Source of the DNA: Streptomyces niveus
Lineage (GTDB): Bacteria > Actinomycetota > Actinomycetes > Streptomycetales > Streptomycetaceae
DNA: 64,000 nt
Direction: 5' to 3'
NCBI RefSeq assembly: GCF_002009175.1
Contig: NZ_CP018047.1
Span: 5,642,001-5,706,000, forward strand
Shown here: in pieces, positions 8,637-17,353 of the stretch
Layout of the letters: each line of letters begins with the position of its first letter
How positions within the stretch are numbered: position 1 is the first letter of the stretch
Translations under genes and position numbers: made by a program
The notes under the pieces: generated by a model
Told to the model about the DNA's origin: nothing
Databases searched by the model: none
What the model saw: the letters and a program-made list of their open reading frames with translations, nothing else

Positions 8637-9914
8637 GTGGTCGACGCACATCGGACATTCGTCATCGTCGGTGGTGGGCTCGCCGGGGCGAAGGCCGCGG
8701 AAACCCTCCGTTCCGACGGATTCACCGGCCGAGTGATCGTCATCGGGGACGAGGGAGACCACCCCTACGAACGCCCCCCGCTGTCCAAGGGCTTCCTCCT
8801 CGGTAAGGAGGAACGCGACAGCGTCTTCGTCCACGAGCCCGCCTGGTACGCCCGGCATCACGTGGAGCTCCACCTCGGCCAGACGGTCACCGGGATCGAC
8901 CGCGACACCCGCTGCGTCCACCTCGGCGACGGCACCTCCGTGCGCTACGACAAACTGCTCCTGACCACCGGCTCCGAACCGCGCCGCCTCGACATCCCCG
9001 GCACCGACCTCGCCGGCGTCCACCATCTGCGCAGGCTCGCCCACTCCGACCGGCTGCGCCACGTCCTCACCGCCCTCGGCCGCGACAACGGCCATCTCGT
9101 CATCGCCGGCGGCGGCTGGATCGGCCTGGAGGTCGCCGCCGCCGCGCGCGGGTACGGGGCCGAGGTCACCGTCGTCGAGCCGCGGCCGACACCTCTTTAC
9201 GACGTCATCGGCCCGGAGCTGGGACAGCTCTTCACCGAACTGCACGGCGAGCACGGCGTACGGTTCCACTTCGGCGCCCGCCTCACCGAGATCGTCGGCC
9301 AGGACGGCATGGTCCTCTCCGTCCGTACGGACGACGGCGAGGAGCACATGGCGCACGACGTGCTCGCCGCGATCGGAGCCGCCCCCCGCACGGGTCTCGC
9401 CGAGGCGGCCGGGCTCGACCTCGTGGGGCGCGAGCAGGGCGGCGGCATCGCCGTCGACCTGGCGCTGCGTACCTCCGACCCGGACATCTACGCGGCGGGC
9501 GACGTCGCCTCCGTCCCCTTCTCGCTGCCCGGCACCGATCTGCCGACGGACAGGCTGCGCGTCGAGCACTGGGCCAACGCGCTCAACGGCGGCCCCGCCG
9601 CCGCCCGCTCGATGCTGGGCCGGGACGTGACGTACGACCGGCTCCCGTACTTCTTCTCCGACCAGTACGACCTGGGCCTGGAGTACTCGGGCTGGGCGCC
9701 GCCCGGCAGCTACGACCAGGTGGTGGTGCGCGGCGACGCCGGAAAGCGCGAGTTCATCGCCTACTGGCTCAAGGACCGCCGGGTGCTCGCGGGGATGAAC
9801 GTCAACGTGTGGGACGTCACCGGCGACATCCAGCGGCTCATCCGCTCCGGCGCCCGGCAGGACCTCGACGCGCTCGCCGACCCCACGGTGCCGCTGGACA
9901 CACTCGGCACCTGA
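8637..9914 (+). CDS. FAD-dependent NAD(P)H ferredoxin reductase-type oxidoreductase
   Basis: 425 aa with two Rossmann folds: the FAD site (VIVGGGLAGAKAAE, residues about 8-21) and the NAD(P)H site (HLVIAGGGWIGLEVAAAA, about 150). A second FAD motif, YAAGDVAS, follows. The C-terminal reductase domain has EHWANA. This is the architecture of putidaredoxin/rhodocoxin reductases (pyr_redox_2), which pass electrons to a ferredoxin partner, often for a P450. No ferredoxin or P450 gene is adjacent. The start is GTG at 8637 with GAGGAGG seven bases upstream. The frame is open for 84 bases further upstream, but nothing there resembles the family. Confidence 0.88.
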   Translation: MVDAHRTFVIVGGGLAGAKAAETLRSDGFTGRVIVIGDEGDHPYERPPLSKGFLLGKEERDSVFVHEPAWYARHHVELHLGQTVTGIDRDTRCVHLGDGTSVRYDKLLLTTGSEPRRLDIPGTDLAGVHHLRRLAHSDRLRHVLTALGRDNGHLVIAGGGWIGLEVAAAARGYGAEVTVVEPRPTPLYDVIGPELGQLFTELHGEHGVRFHFGARLTEIVGQDGMVLSVRTDDGEEHMAHDVLAAIGAAPRTGLAEAAGLDLVGREQGGGIAVDLALRTSDPDIYAAGDVASVPFSLPGTDLPTDRLRVEHWANALNGGPAAARSMLGRDVTYDRLPYFFSDQYDLGLEYSGWAPPGSYDQVVVRGDAGKREFIAYWLKDRRVLAGMNVNVWDVTGDIQRLIRSGARQDLDALADPTVPLDTLGT

Positions 9915-10018
9915 CCGGCCCGCGCGCCGGCCCGCGTCGCGGTCCACATCGCGGTCCACGTCGCCGGTCCGCGGACCGGGCGTAAGGGACTGTCGGTGCG
10001 TCCCCGTAGAATTCTCGC

Positions 10019-11941
10019 GTGGCAGGCAGGATCAACGATGACGACGTGAAGGTGGTTCGGGACGCGGTCCCGATCGACACCGTCGTGTCCGAGTACCTGC
10101 AACTGCGCCCGGCCGGCGGCGGAAACCTGAAGGGCCTCTGCCCCTTCCACGACGAGAAGTCCCCGTCCTTCCAGGTCAGTCCGAGCAAGGGTCTCTTCCA
10201 CTGCTTCGGCTGCCAGGAGGGCGGGGACACCATCGCCTTCGTGATGAAGATCGACCATCTCTCCTTCTCCGAGACGGTCGAACGGCTCGCCGCCAAGGCG
10301 GGCATCACCCTTCGGTACGAGGAAGGCGGGTACAACCCCACCCACCAGCGGGGCGAGCGCATCCGGCTGGTGGAGGCGCACAAGGCGGCGGCCGAGTTCT
10401 ACGTGGAGCGGCTCGGCGGCGAAGAGGCCGAGATCGGCCGGAAGTTCCTGGCCGAGAGGGGCTTCGACCAGGCGGCGGCGGAGCACTTCGGGGTGGGTTA
10501 CAGCCCGGCGGGCTGGGACCACCTCACCCGCTTCCTGCGCGGGAAGGGCTTCAGCGACAAGGAACTGCTGCTCGCCGGGCTCTCCCAGGACGGCCGCCGG
10601 GGCCCGATCGACCGGTTCCGCGGCAGGCTGATGTGGCCCATCCGGGACATCTCGGGCGAAGTCGTCGGCTTCGGCGCCCGCAAGCTGCGCGACGACGACA
10701 ACGGGCCGAAGTATCTGAACACCCCCGACACCGCGATCTACAAGAAGTCGCAGGTGCTGTACGGGGTGGACCTGGCGAAGAAGGACATCGCCAAGGCCAG
10801 CCGCGCGGTGGTGGTCGAGGGCTACACGGACGTGATGGCCTGCCATCTGGCGGGGATCACCACCGCCATCGCCACGTGCGGCACGGCCTTCGGCACCGAC
10901 CACATCAAGATCCTGCGCCGGCTGCTGATGGACAACGGCAGCGCGCGCGTGATCTTCACCTTCGACGGTGACGCGGCGGGCCAGAAGGCGGCGCTGCGCG
11001 CCTTCGAGGACGACCAGAAGTTCGCCGCCGAGACGTACATCGCGATCGCGCCCGACGGCATGGACCCGTGCGAGCTGCGGCTCAGCAAGGGCGACGCGGC
11101 GGTCCAGGACCTGGTGGAACCGCGCACACCGCTCTTCGAGTTCGCGATCCGCCAGATCGTGTCCCGGTACGACCTGGAGACCCCGGCGGGCCGCGCGTCC
11201 GCGCTGGACGAGGCGGGCCCCATCGTCGCCCGGATCAAGAACGGCGCGTCGCAGCACGAGGTCGCCGTCCAGCTCGCCGGCATCCTCGGCATCCTCGACA
11301 CCCAGTTCGTGGTCAAACGAGTGGCCCAGATGGCCCGTTGGGCCCGCGACCGGGGCGGACGGGGACCCGCGGGCCCGGCGGACGGCCGCGGGGGCCGGCC
11401 GAACGGGCCGCAGGGCTCGTACGACTCCGGCCCCTCCCCGGCCCTCTCGGGCCCCGCGCTCAACCTCCGCAGCCCCGCCCACCGCACCGAGCGCGAGCTC
11501 CTCAAGCTCGCCCTCCAGCGCCCGGAGCTGGTCTCCCCGGCCTTCGACGCGTACGGCGTGGACGAGTTCACCGCCCCGCCGTACGCCGCGGTCCGCCGCG
11601 CCGTCGAGGACGCGGGCGGCGCCGAGCAGGGCATCGTCTCGGCGCCCGAGTATCTGGCCGGGGTCCGCGAGGCCGCGCCGAACGACGCGGTGCGCGCGCT
11701 GGTCACGGAGCTGGCGGTGGAGGTGTTCCACGGCAAGACGATCGACGAGGCGTACGCGGGGGAGCAGTTGGTACGGGTCCGGCTTCGGGCCGTCGACCTC
11801 CGCATCCACGACGTGACGAGCACACTGGCCCGCCTCGGCACGGGCGACGACGCCGAACGGCACCAGGCCGTGCAGAACGAGCTGTGGGTGCTCCAGCAGT
11901 ACCGCCAGTCCCTCCGCAACAGCGGCGCGGCTGCGCTCTAG
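10019..11941 (+). CDS. dnaG: DNA primase
   Basis: 640 aa. The N-terminal CHC2 zinc ribbon has Cys41, His44, Cys62 and Cys65 (CPFHDEKSPS ... HCFGC). A primase core follows with the TOPRIM domain (VVVEGYTDVMA; TFDGDAAGQKAALRAF). After a Gly/Pro-rich linker (RGGRGPAGPADGRGGRP, about 445-470) comes the C-terminal helicase-interaction domain. It makes RNA primers for replication. The start is GTG, giving MAGRINDDDV, which matches the family N-terminus. It lies upstream of hrdA on the same strand, a remnant of the classical primase-sigma macromolecular synthesis operon, but with a 367-base gap. Confidence 0.97.
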   Translation: MAGRINDDDVKVVRDAVPIDTVVSEYLQLRPAGGGNLKGLCPFHDEKSPSFQVSPSKGLFHCFGCQEGGDTIAFVMKIDHLSFSETVERLAAKAGITLRYEEGGYNPTHQRGERIRLVEAHKAAAEFYVERLGGEEAEIGRKFLAERGFDQAAAEHFGVGYSPAGWDHLTRFLRGKGFSDKELLLAGLSQDGRRGPIDRFRGRLMWPIRDISGEVVGFGARKLRDDDNGPKYLNTPDTAIYKKSQVLYGVDLAKKDIAKASRAVVVEGYTDVMACHLAGITTAIATCGTAFGTDHIKILRRLLMDNGSARVIFTFDGDAAGQKAALRAFEDDQKFAAETYIAIAPDGMDPCELRLSKGDAAVQDLVEPRTPLFEFAIRQIVSRYDLETPAGRASALDEAGPIVARIKNGASQHEVAVQLAGILGILDTQFVVKRVAQMARWARDRGGRGPAGPADGRGGRPNGPQGSYDSGPSPALSGPALNLRSPAHRTERELLKLALQRPELVSPAFDAYGVDEFTAPPYAAVRRAVEDAGGAEQGIVSAPEYLAGVREAAPNDAVRALVTELAVEVFHGKTIDEAYAGEQLVRVRLRAVDLRIHDVTSTLARLGTGDDAERHQAVQNELWVLQQYRQSLRNSGAAAL

Positions 11942-12308
11942 CAGCTCTGCGAAACGGGCTCGTCCGGCGATCGAGGGCGAAGCGGTCATCGAAGGGGCCC
12001 AGCTCCGTAACCTCGTCGCCCCTCCCGTCCCACCGGTCCCAACTCCCGCCGTTTTAAACATCCTTCGGTAACTGCCCGGTTACGCACGGGACTCAGAAAG
12101 TCCTCGCACGCCTCTCGTGGCGGCAGTGCGCCGTACCCCACACTGGGCAGCGGTGCCTGTGTTCTCGGAGCGCGGCCGGTCCACCCACGGTGGGCCACTG
12201 ACCCCCGCGGATCCGCTCATCGTGTACGGGACTGACGGCGGCCCGGCCGCCCACGTCCCGCTGCCGCACGCCCCCGATCCGGCAGCGATCACCCTGGAGG
12301 CCGCGCCC
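11942..12308. other. Intergenic region dnaG-hrdA
   Basis: 367 bases before the chosen hrdA start. It holds a diverged copy of the dispersed repeat (CGTCCGGCGATCGAGGGC, about 11961-11978) and a small dyad GTAAC-N6-GTTAC near 12067-12082. The hrdA frame is open through its right half (from GTG 12117) but that part does not resemble a sigma factor. I cannot name a promoter with confidence. Confidence 0.5.
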
Positions 12309-13409
12309 GTGCAGACCCAGTCCCTGACCCAGACCGACCTGGTGCCGGCGGTTCCCTCGCAGAGCCGCGCCGCGCATCATCCCGAGTCGACTCCCGAGGT
12401 GAGCCCCGAGTCGGCCCCGGAGACCGTCACCGAGGACCCGGTGGACATCCCGGAGGTCGCGGAGCGCGTCAGTCCGCGGGGCAAGGCCGACAACGGCGGG
12501 CCGTCGTCCGACCTCTTCCGGCAGTATCTGCGCGAGATCGGACGGATCCAACTGCTCACCGCCGTCGAGGAGGTGGATCTCGCGCGCCGCGTCGAGGCCG
12601 GCCTCTTCGCCGAGGAGAAACTCGGCTCCACGCCCGACCTGGACTCCCAGCTCGCCGTCGATCTCGACCGGCTCGTCGTGCGCGGCCGGATGGCCAAGAG
12701 ACGGCTCATCGAGGCGAATCTGCGGCTCGTCGTCTCCGTCGCCAAGCGTTACGTCGGCCGCGGACTGACGATGCTCGACCTCGTCCAGGAGGGGAACCTC
12801 GGCCTGATCAGGGCCGTGGAGAAGTTCGACTACGCGCGCGGCTACAAGTTCTCGACGTACGCCACGTGGTGGATCCGCCAGGCGATGTCCCGCGCGCTGG
12901 CCGACCAGGCGCGCACCATCCGCGTCCCGGTCCATGTGGTCGAACTGATCAACCGCGTCGTCCGCGTCCAGCGCCGCATGCTCCAGGAGCGCGGCTACGA
13001 GCCGACCCACGAAGAGGTCGCCGCACAGCTGGAGTTGACCGCCGAACGGGTCGGCGAGGTCCTGCGGCTCGCCCAGGAACCCGTCTCGCTGCACGCGCCG
13101 GTGGGGGAGGAGGACGATGTCGCCTTCGGCGACCTCATCGAGGACGGCGACGCCGCCTCACCCGTCGAATCGGCGGCGTTCCTGCTGCTCCGCGAGCATC
13201 TGGAGGCGGTCCTCTCCACGCTCGGCGAGCGCGAACGCAAGGTCGTCCAGCTCCGCTACGGCCTGGCGGACGGCCGTCCGCGCACCCTGGAGGAGATCGG
13301 CCGCATCTTCGGCGTGACGCGCGAACGGATCCGGCAGATCGAGTCCAAGACCCTGAACAAACTCCGCGACCACGCCTTCGCGGACCAACTGCGCGGTTAC
13401 CTGGACTGA
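12309..13409 (+). CDS. hrdA: RNA polymerase principal-like sigma factor, HrdA type
   Basis: 366 aa, sigma-70 group 2. A variable Pro/Glu/Ser-rich N-terminus (1-55) is followed by region 1.2 ([17 protein letters not shown]), region 2 with [34 protein letters not shown] and [13 protein letters not shown] (core binding, -10 recognition and melting), region 3 ([11 protein letters not shown]), and region 4 with [19 protein letters not shown] (-35 recognition). The length and the position next to dnaG argue for HrdA rather than the longer essential HrdB. The GTG at 12309 has a perfect GGAGG eight bases upstream, so it is preferred over the GTG at 12117, which would add 64 residues unlike any sigma region. 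Confidence 0.9.
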   Translation: MQTQSLTQTDLVPAVPSQSRAAHHPESTPEVSPESAPETVTEDPVDIPEVAERVSPRGKADNGGPSSDLFRQYLREIGRIQLLTAVEEVDLARRVEAGLFAEEKLGSTPDLDSQLAVDLDRLVVRGRMAKRRLIEANLRLVVSVAKRYVGRGLTMLDLVQEGNLGLIRAVEKFDYARGYKFSTYATWWIRQAMSRALADQARTIRVPVHVVELINRVVRVQRRMLQERGYEPTHEEVAAQLELTAERVGEVLRLAQEPVSLHAPVGEEDDVAFGDLIEDGDAASPVESAAFLLLREHLEAVLSTLGERERKVVQLRYGLADGRPRTLEEIGRIFGVTRERIRQIESKTLNKLRDHAFADQLRGYLD

Positions 13410-13415
13410 ATCCCG

Positions 13416-13446
13416 CGCCGGACGGGCTCAACGAGCCCGCCCGGCG
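13416..13446. terminator. Hairpin between convergent hrdA and ABC exporter genes
   Basis: CGCCGGACGGGCTC at 13416-13429 pairs with GAGCCCGCCCGGCG at 13433-13446 with a single A-C mismatch and a three-base loop. It sits just after the hrdA stop and is a diverged palindromic form of the dispersed repeat seen at 47517-47567. No T-tract follows. A bidirectional terminator role is inferred. Confidence 0.55.
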
Positions 13447-13492
13447 ACCGAGAACAACGAGCCCACCGGCCCGCGCCCCCGTCGGACATCGC

Positions 13493-15427
13493 CTAATCCA
13501 CCTCGGCCACCGCCTGCGCGAACTGCGCCGCGTACAGGCGGGCGTACGCGCCCTGTGCCGTCAACAGACCCTCGTGCGTGCCCTGTTCGACTATCGAGCC
13601 GTTCTCCATCACCAGGATCACGTCCGCGTCGCGGATCGTGGACAGCCGGTGGGCGATCACGAAGCTCGTGCGCCCATGAGCCAGTTGGGCCATCGCCTTC
13701 TGGATCAGCACCTCGGTACGGGTGTCCACCGAGCTGGTCGCCTCGTCCAGCACCAGGATCACCGGGTCCGACAGGAACGCCCGCGCGATCGTGATGAGCT
13801 GCTTCTCGCCCGCGCTGACGCCCGACCCCTCGTCGTCGATCACGGTCTCGTAGCCGTCGGGCAGCGTGCGGATGAAACGGTCCGCGTGGGCCGCCCGCGC
13901 CGCCTCCTCGATCTCCTCCCGGGTGACCTCGCGCGCCGCGCCGTACGCGATGTTCTCCGCGATCGTGCCGCCGAACAGCCAGGTGTCCTGGAGGACCATG
14001 CCTATCCGGGACCGCAGATCCTCCCGCGACATGTTGGCGATGTCGATGTCGTCCAGACTGATCCGGCCGGCCGTCACCTCGTAGAACCGCATCAGCAGAT
14101 TGACCAGCGTCGTCTTCCCCGCGCCCGTCGGGCCGACAATGGCCACCGTCTGGCCCGGCTCCACCGACAGCGACAGGTCCTCGATGAGGGGCTTGTCCGG
14201 CTCGTAGCGGAACGCCACGCCGTCCAGCGCCACCCGTCCCCGCAGCTCGTGCGGGCGTGCGGCCGAAGGCGCGTCCTTCTCCTGCTCGTCCGCGTCCAGC
14301 AGCTCGAAGATCCGCTCGGCGGACGCGACCCCGGACTGGACGAGGTTGGCCATCGACGCCACCTGCGTCAGCGGCATCGAGAACTGACGCGAGTACTGGA
14401 TGAACGCCTGCACGTCACCGATCGACAGCGTGCCCGACGCGACACGCAGCCCGCCGACGACCGCCACCAGCACATAGTTGATGTTGGAGATGAAGAACAT
14501 CAGCGGCTGCATCACGCCGCTGTTGAACTGCGCCTTGAAGCCCGCCTCGTACAGCGCCTCGTTCTGCTCCTGGAACGCCCGCGCCGACTCGTCCTGCCGC
14601 CCGAAGACCTTCACCAGGGCGTGCCCCGTGTACATCTCCTCGACATGGGCGTTCAGCGTGCCCGTCGACTTCCACTGCTGGACGAAGTGCGGCTGCGAGC
14701 GCTTGCCGACCTTCGTCGCCACCAGCACCGACACCGGCACCGTCACCAGCGCGACCAGCGCCAGCAGCGGCGAGATCCACAGCATCATCCCCAGGACGCC
14801 GACGATCGTCAGCAGGGAGTTGATGAGCTGCCCCATCGTCTGCTGGAGCGTCTGCGAGATGTTGTCGACGTCGTTCGTCGCCCGGCTCAGCACCTCACCG
14901 CGCTGCTGACGGTCGAAGTACGACAGCGGCAGCCGCGACAGCTTGGCCTGTACGTCCTCGCGCATCCGGTAGATGGTGAGGTTGATGACCCGGATCGACA
15001 GCCGCGTCGAGACCAGCATCAGCAGCCCCGCCGCGACGTACACGGCCAGCGCCACCAGCAGGACCCGGCCGACCGCGTCGAAGTCGATGCCCTGTCCCGG
15101 TGTGAAGTCCACCCCGGAGAGCAGATCGGCGAGCCCGCCCTCGCCCTCCTCCCGGAGCCGCGAGACCGTCTCCTCCTTGCTCGGGCCCCCCGGCGTCTGA
15201 CGGCCGACGACCCCCGCGAAGATCAGGTCGGTAGCCGAGCCGAGGATCTTCGGCCCCACCACCGAGGCGGCCACACTCAGCACACCCGCGGCGACCATCC
15301 ACCACAGCGTGACCTTCTCGCGCGCCAGCTGCCGCAGCAGCCGCTTGCTCGACCCCTTGAAATCCATCGACCGCTGCGAGGGGGAACCCGCGCCGGCCGC
15401 CATCATGCGTCCGCCAGGACCGCTCAT
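13493..15427 (-). CDS. ABC exporter half-transporter (membrane domain fused to ATPase)
   Basis: 644 aa. A type IV exporter membrane domain (six segments, about 50-370) is joined to an ATPase: Walker A GPTGAGKT, Walker B ILVLDEATS with the catalytic Glu, and an atypical signature VSAGEKQ in place of LSGGQ. Its start overlaps the stop of the partner gene by one base (TGATG). The pair is organised like heterodimeric multidrug exporters (BmrCD, TM287/288), and this subunit carries the intact Walker B glutamate. The unusual signature helix suggests that the nucleotide site formed by this signature is the weak one. Substrates are unknown; drug or lipid efflux is usual. Confidence 0.9.
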   Translation of the reverse strand: MSGPGGRMMAAGAGSPSQRSMDFKGSSKRLLRQLAREKVTLWWMVAAGVLSVAASVVGPKILGSATDLIFAGVVGRQTPGGPSKEETVSRLREEGEGGLADLLSGVDFTPGQGIDFDAVGRVLLVALAVYVAAGLLMLVSTRLSIRVINLTIYRMREDVQAKLSRLPLSYFDRQQRGEVLSRATNDVDNISQTLQQTMGQLINSLLTIVGVLGMMLWISPLLALVALVTVPVSVLVATKVGKRSQPHFVQQWKSTGTLNAHVEEMYTGHALVKVFGRQDESARAFQEQNEALYEAGFKAQFNSGVMQPLMFFISNINYVLVAVVGGLRVASGTLSIGDVQAFIQYSRQFSMPLTQVASMANLVQSGVASAERIFELLDADEQEKDAPSAARPHELRGRVALDGVAFRYEPDKPLIEDLSLSVEPGQTVAIVGPTGAGKTTLVNLLMRFYEVTAGRISLDDIDIANMSREDLRSRIGMVLQDTWLFGGTIAENIAYGAAREVTREEIEEAARAAHADRFIRTLPDGYETVIDDEGSGVSAGEKQLITIARAFLSDPVILVLDEATSSVDTRTEVLIQKAMAQLAHGRTSFVIAHRLSTIRDADVILVMENGSIVEQGTHEGLLTAQGAYARLYAAQFAQAVAEVD

Positions 15428-17202
15428 CAGGCCGCCTCCGCCTCGGTCAGCTGGGAGAGCACGATCTCCCGGTACGTCTCGTTCTCCGCCATCAGCTCGT
15501 GATGACGTCCCTCACCGACCACCCGGCCCTCGTCCATGACGATGATCCGGTCGGCGTCGCGGATGGTCGACACCCGCTGGGCGACGATCACCACCGTCGC
15601 CTCGGCGGTCTCGCGCTCCAGGGCGGCGCGCAGCGCCGCGTCCGTCGCGTAGTCCAGCGCGGAGAACGAGTCGTCGAACAGATAGATCTCCGGCCGCTGC
15701 ACCAGCGTGCGCGCGATCGCGAGCCGCTGGCGCTGCCCTCCGGAGACATTGGTCCCGCCCTGTGCGATGGGCGCGTTCAGCCCGCCCTCCAGATCGGTGA
15801 CGAACTCCTTGGCCTGCGCGACGTCCAGCGCGTGCCACAGCTCCTCGTCGGTCGCGTCCGGATTCCCGTACCGCAGATTCGTCGCCACCGTCCCCGAGAA
15901 CAGATACGGCTTCTGCGGCACCAGGCTGACCGTCCTGGCCAACAGCGCCGGATCGAGACCCCGTACGTCCTCACCGTCCACCAGCACCTCACCGGCCGTC
16001 GCGTCGACCAGCCGGGGCACCAGCCCAAGCAGTGTCGACTTGCCGCTGCCGGTCGAGCCGATGACGGCGGTCGTCTCGCCCGGTCTGGCGGTCAGTGACA
16101 CCTCACGCAGCACCGGCTCCTCGGCCCCCGGGTAACGGAACTCCGCGCTCCGCACCTCCAGATGACCGTGCCGGCGCAGCGTCAGCACCGGATCCTGCGG
16201 CGGTACGACGCTCGACCTGGTGTCCAGCACCTCCTCGATGCGCTCGGCACACACCTCGGCGCGCGGCACCATCATGAACATGAAGGTGGCCATCATCACG
16301 GCCATCACGATCTGCATCAGATACGCGAGGAACGCGGTCAGCGCCCCGATCTGCATCCCGCCGCTGTCGATCCGGTGCGCGCCGAACCAGACGACGGCGA
16401 CGGACGACACGTTCACGACCGTCATCACGACCGGAAACATCAGCGCCATCAGTCGGCCGGTCGCCAGCTGCATCTCGGTGAGCTCGGTGTTGGCGCCCTT
16501 GAACCGCTTCTTCTCGTACTCGTCGCGGACGAACGCCCGGATGACGCGGTTGCCCGTGATCTGCTCACGCAGCACCCGGTTCACCGTGTCGAGCCGCTCC
16601 TGCATGGTGCGGAACAGCGGGCGCATCCGCTTCACGATCAGGCTCACGGAGATGCCGAGGACCGGCACGACGGCGAGCAGCACCGCCGACAGCGGCACGT
16701 CTTGGCCGAGCGCCATCACGATGCCGCCGACACACATGATCGGGGCCGACACCATCAGCGTGAACGACATCAGCACCAGCATCTGCACCTGCTGGACGTC
16801 GTTGGTGGTGCGGGTGATCAGTGACGGCGCGCCGAACTGGCCGACCTCACGGGCGGAGAAGCTCTGCACCCGGTCGAAGATCGCGGCCCGCACGTCACGG
16901 CCGAGGGCCGACGCGGTGCGCGCGCCGTAGTAGACGGCGCCTATCTGTCCGATGACCTGGACGACGCTGACGGCGATCATGAGAGCGCCGAACTCCATGA
17001 TGTAGCCCGTGTCCCCCGTCACGACACCGTTGTCGATGATGTCGGCGTTGAGGGTGGGCAGATAGAGGGAGGCGCAGGTCTGCAGCAGCTGGAGCACCAC
17101 CAGCAGACCGATGGCTCTCTTGTAGGGGACCAGATGGGTTCTGAGTAGTCGTAGCAGCACGTGCTGTCTCTCGGGCTCGGCAAGATCGGGGGTCGGACCC
17201 AT
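15427..17202 (-). CDS. ABC exporter half-transporter, degenerate Walker B subunit
   Basis: 591 aa, membrane domain (about 30-330) followed by an ATPase with Walker A GSTGSGKST, canonical signature VSGGQRQR, and Walker B IYLFDDSFSALD. The catalytic glutamate is replaced by Asp, the hallmark of the degenerate-site partner in heterodimeric exporters. The start is ATG 17202 (MGPTPDLAEPERQ), chosen because GGAG lies nine bases upstream; the frame is open further upstream but unlike the family. A downstream alternative is GTG 17160. It is the first gene of the two-gene operon. Confidence 0.9.
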   Translation of the reverse strand: MGPTPDLAEPERQHVLLRLLRTHLVPYKRAIGLLVVLQLLQTCASLYLPTLNADIIDNGVVTGDTGYIMEFGALMIAVSVVQVIGQIGAVYYGARTASALGRDVRAAIFDRVQSFSAREVGQFGAPSLITRTTNDVQQVQMLVLMSFTLMVSAPIMCVGGIVMALGQDVPLSAVLLAVVPVLGISVSLIVKRMRPLFRTMQERLDTVNRVLREQITGNRVIRAFVRDEYEKKRFKGANTELTEMQLATGRLMALMFPVVMTVVNVSSVAVVWFGAHRIDSGGMQIGALTAFLAYLMQIVMAVMMATFMFMMVPRAEVCAERIEEVLDTRSSVVPPQDPVLTLRRHGHLEVRSAEFRYPGAEEPVLREVSLTARPGETTAVIGSTGSGKSTLLGLVPRLVDATAGEVLVDGEDVRGLDPALLARTVSLVPQKPYLFSGTVATNLRYGNPDATDEELWHALDVAQAKEFVTDLEGGLNAPIAQGGTNVSGGQRQRLAIARTLVQRPEIYLFDDSFSALDYATDAALRAALERETAEATVVIVAQRVSTIRDADRIIVMDEGRVVGEGRHHELMAENETYREIVLSQLTEAEAA

Positions 17203-17353
17203 CCTGCGGCACTCCAGCCGCTGGAACCCAAAGGTTTTCCACAAAGGACAGGTCAAGAACGACTGTCGTACCGGAGGGCCCCGGTCCATGGCGTCCGCCC
17301 CCGCGTCTTCCCCGCCTCGTCCGTCCGCCTCGCTCCCCCGACTCGCCCGCCCT

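Noticed and set aside
8178-12061. Long minus-strand open frames opposite the FAD reductase and dnaG
   Set aside because: They are antisense shadows of two clearly conserved genes in a high-GC genome.
12117-12308. 64-residue N-terminal extension of the sigma factor from GTG 12117
   Set aside because: There is no similarity to sigma regions, and a perfect GGAGG precedes GTG 12309.
12309-13409. Assignment of the sigma factor as the essential HrdB
   Set aside because: HrdB is longer, with a large acidic N-terminal region; length and the dnaG neighbourhood fit HrdA.
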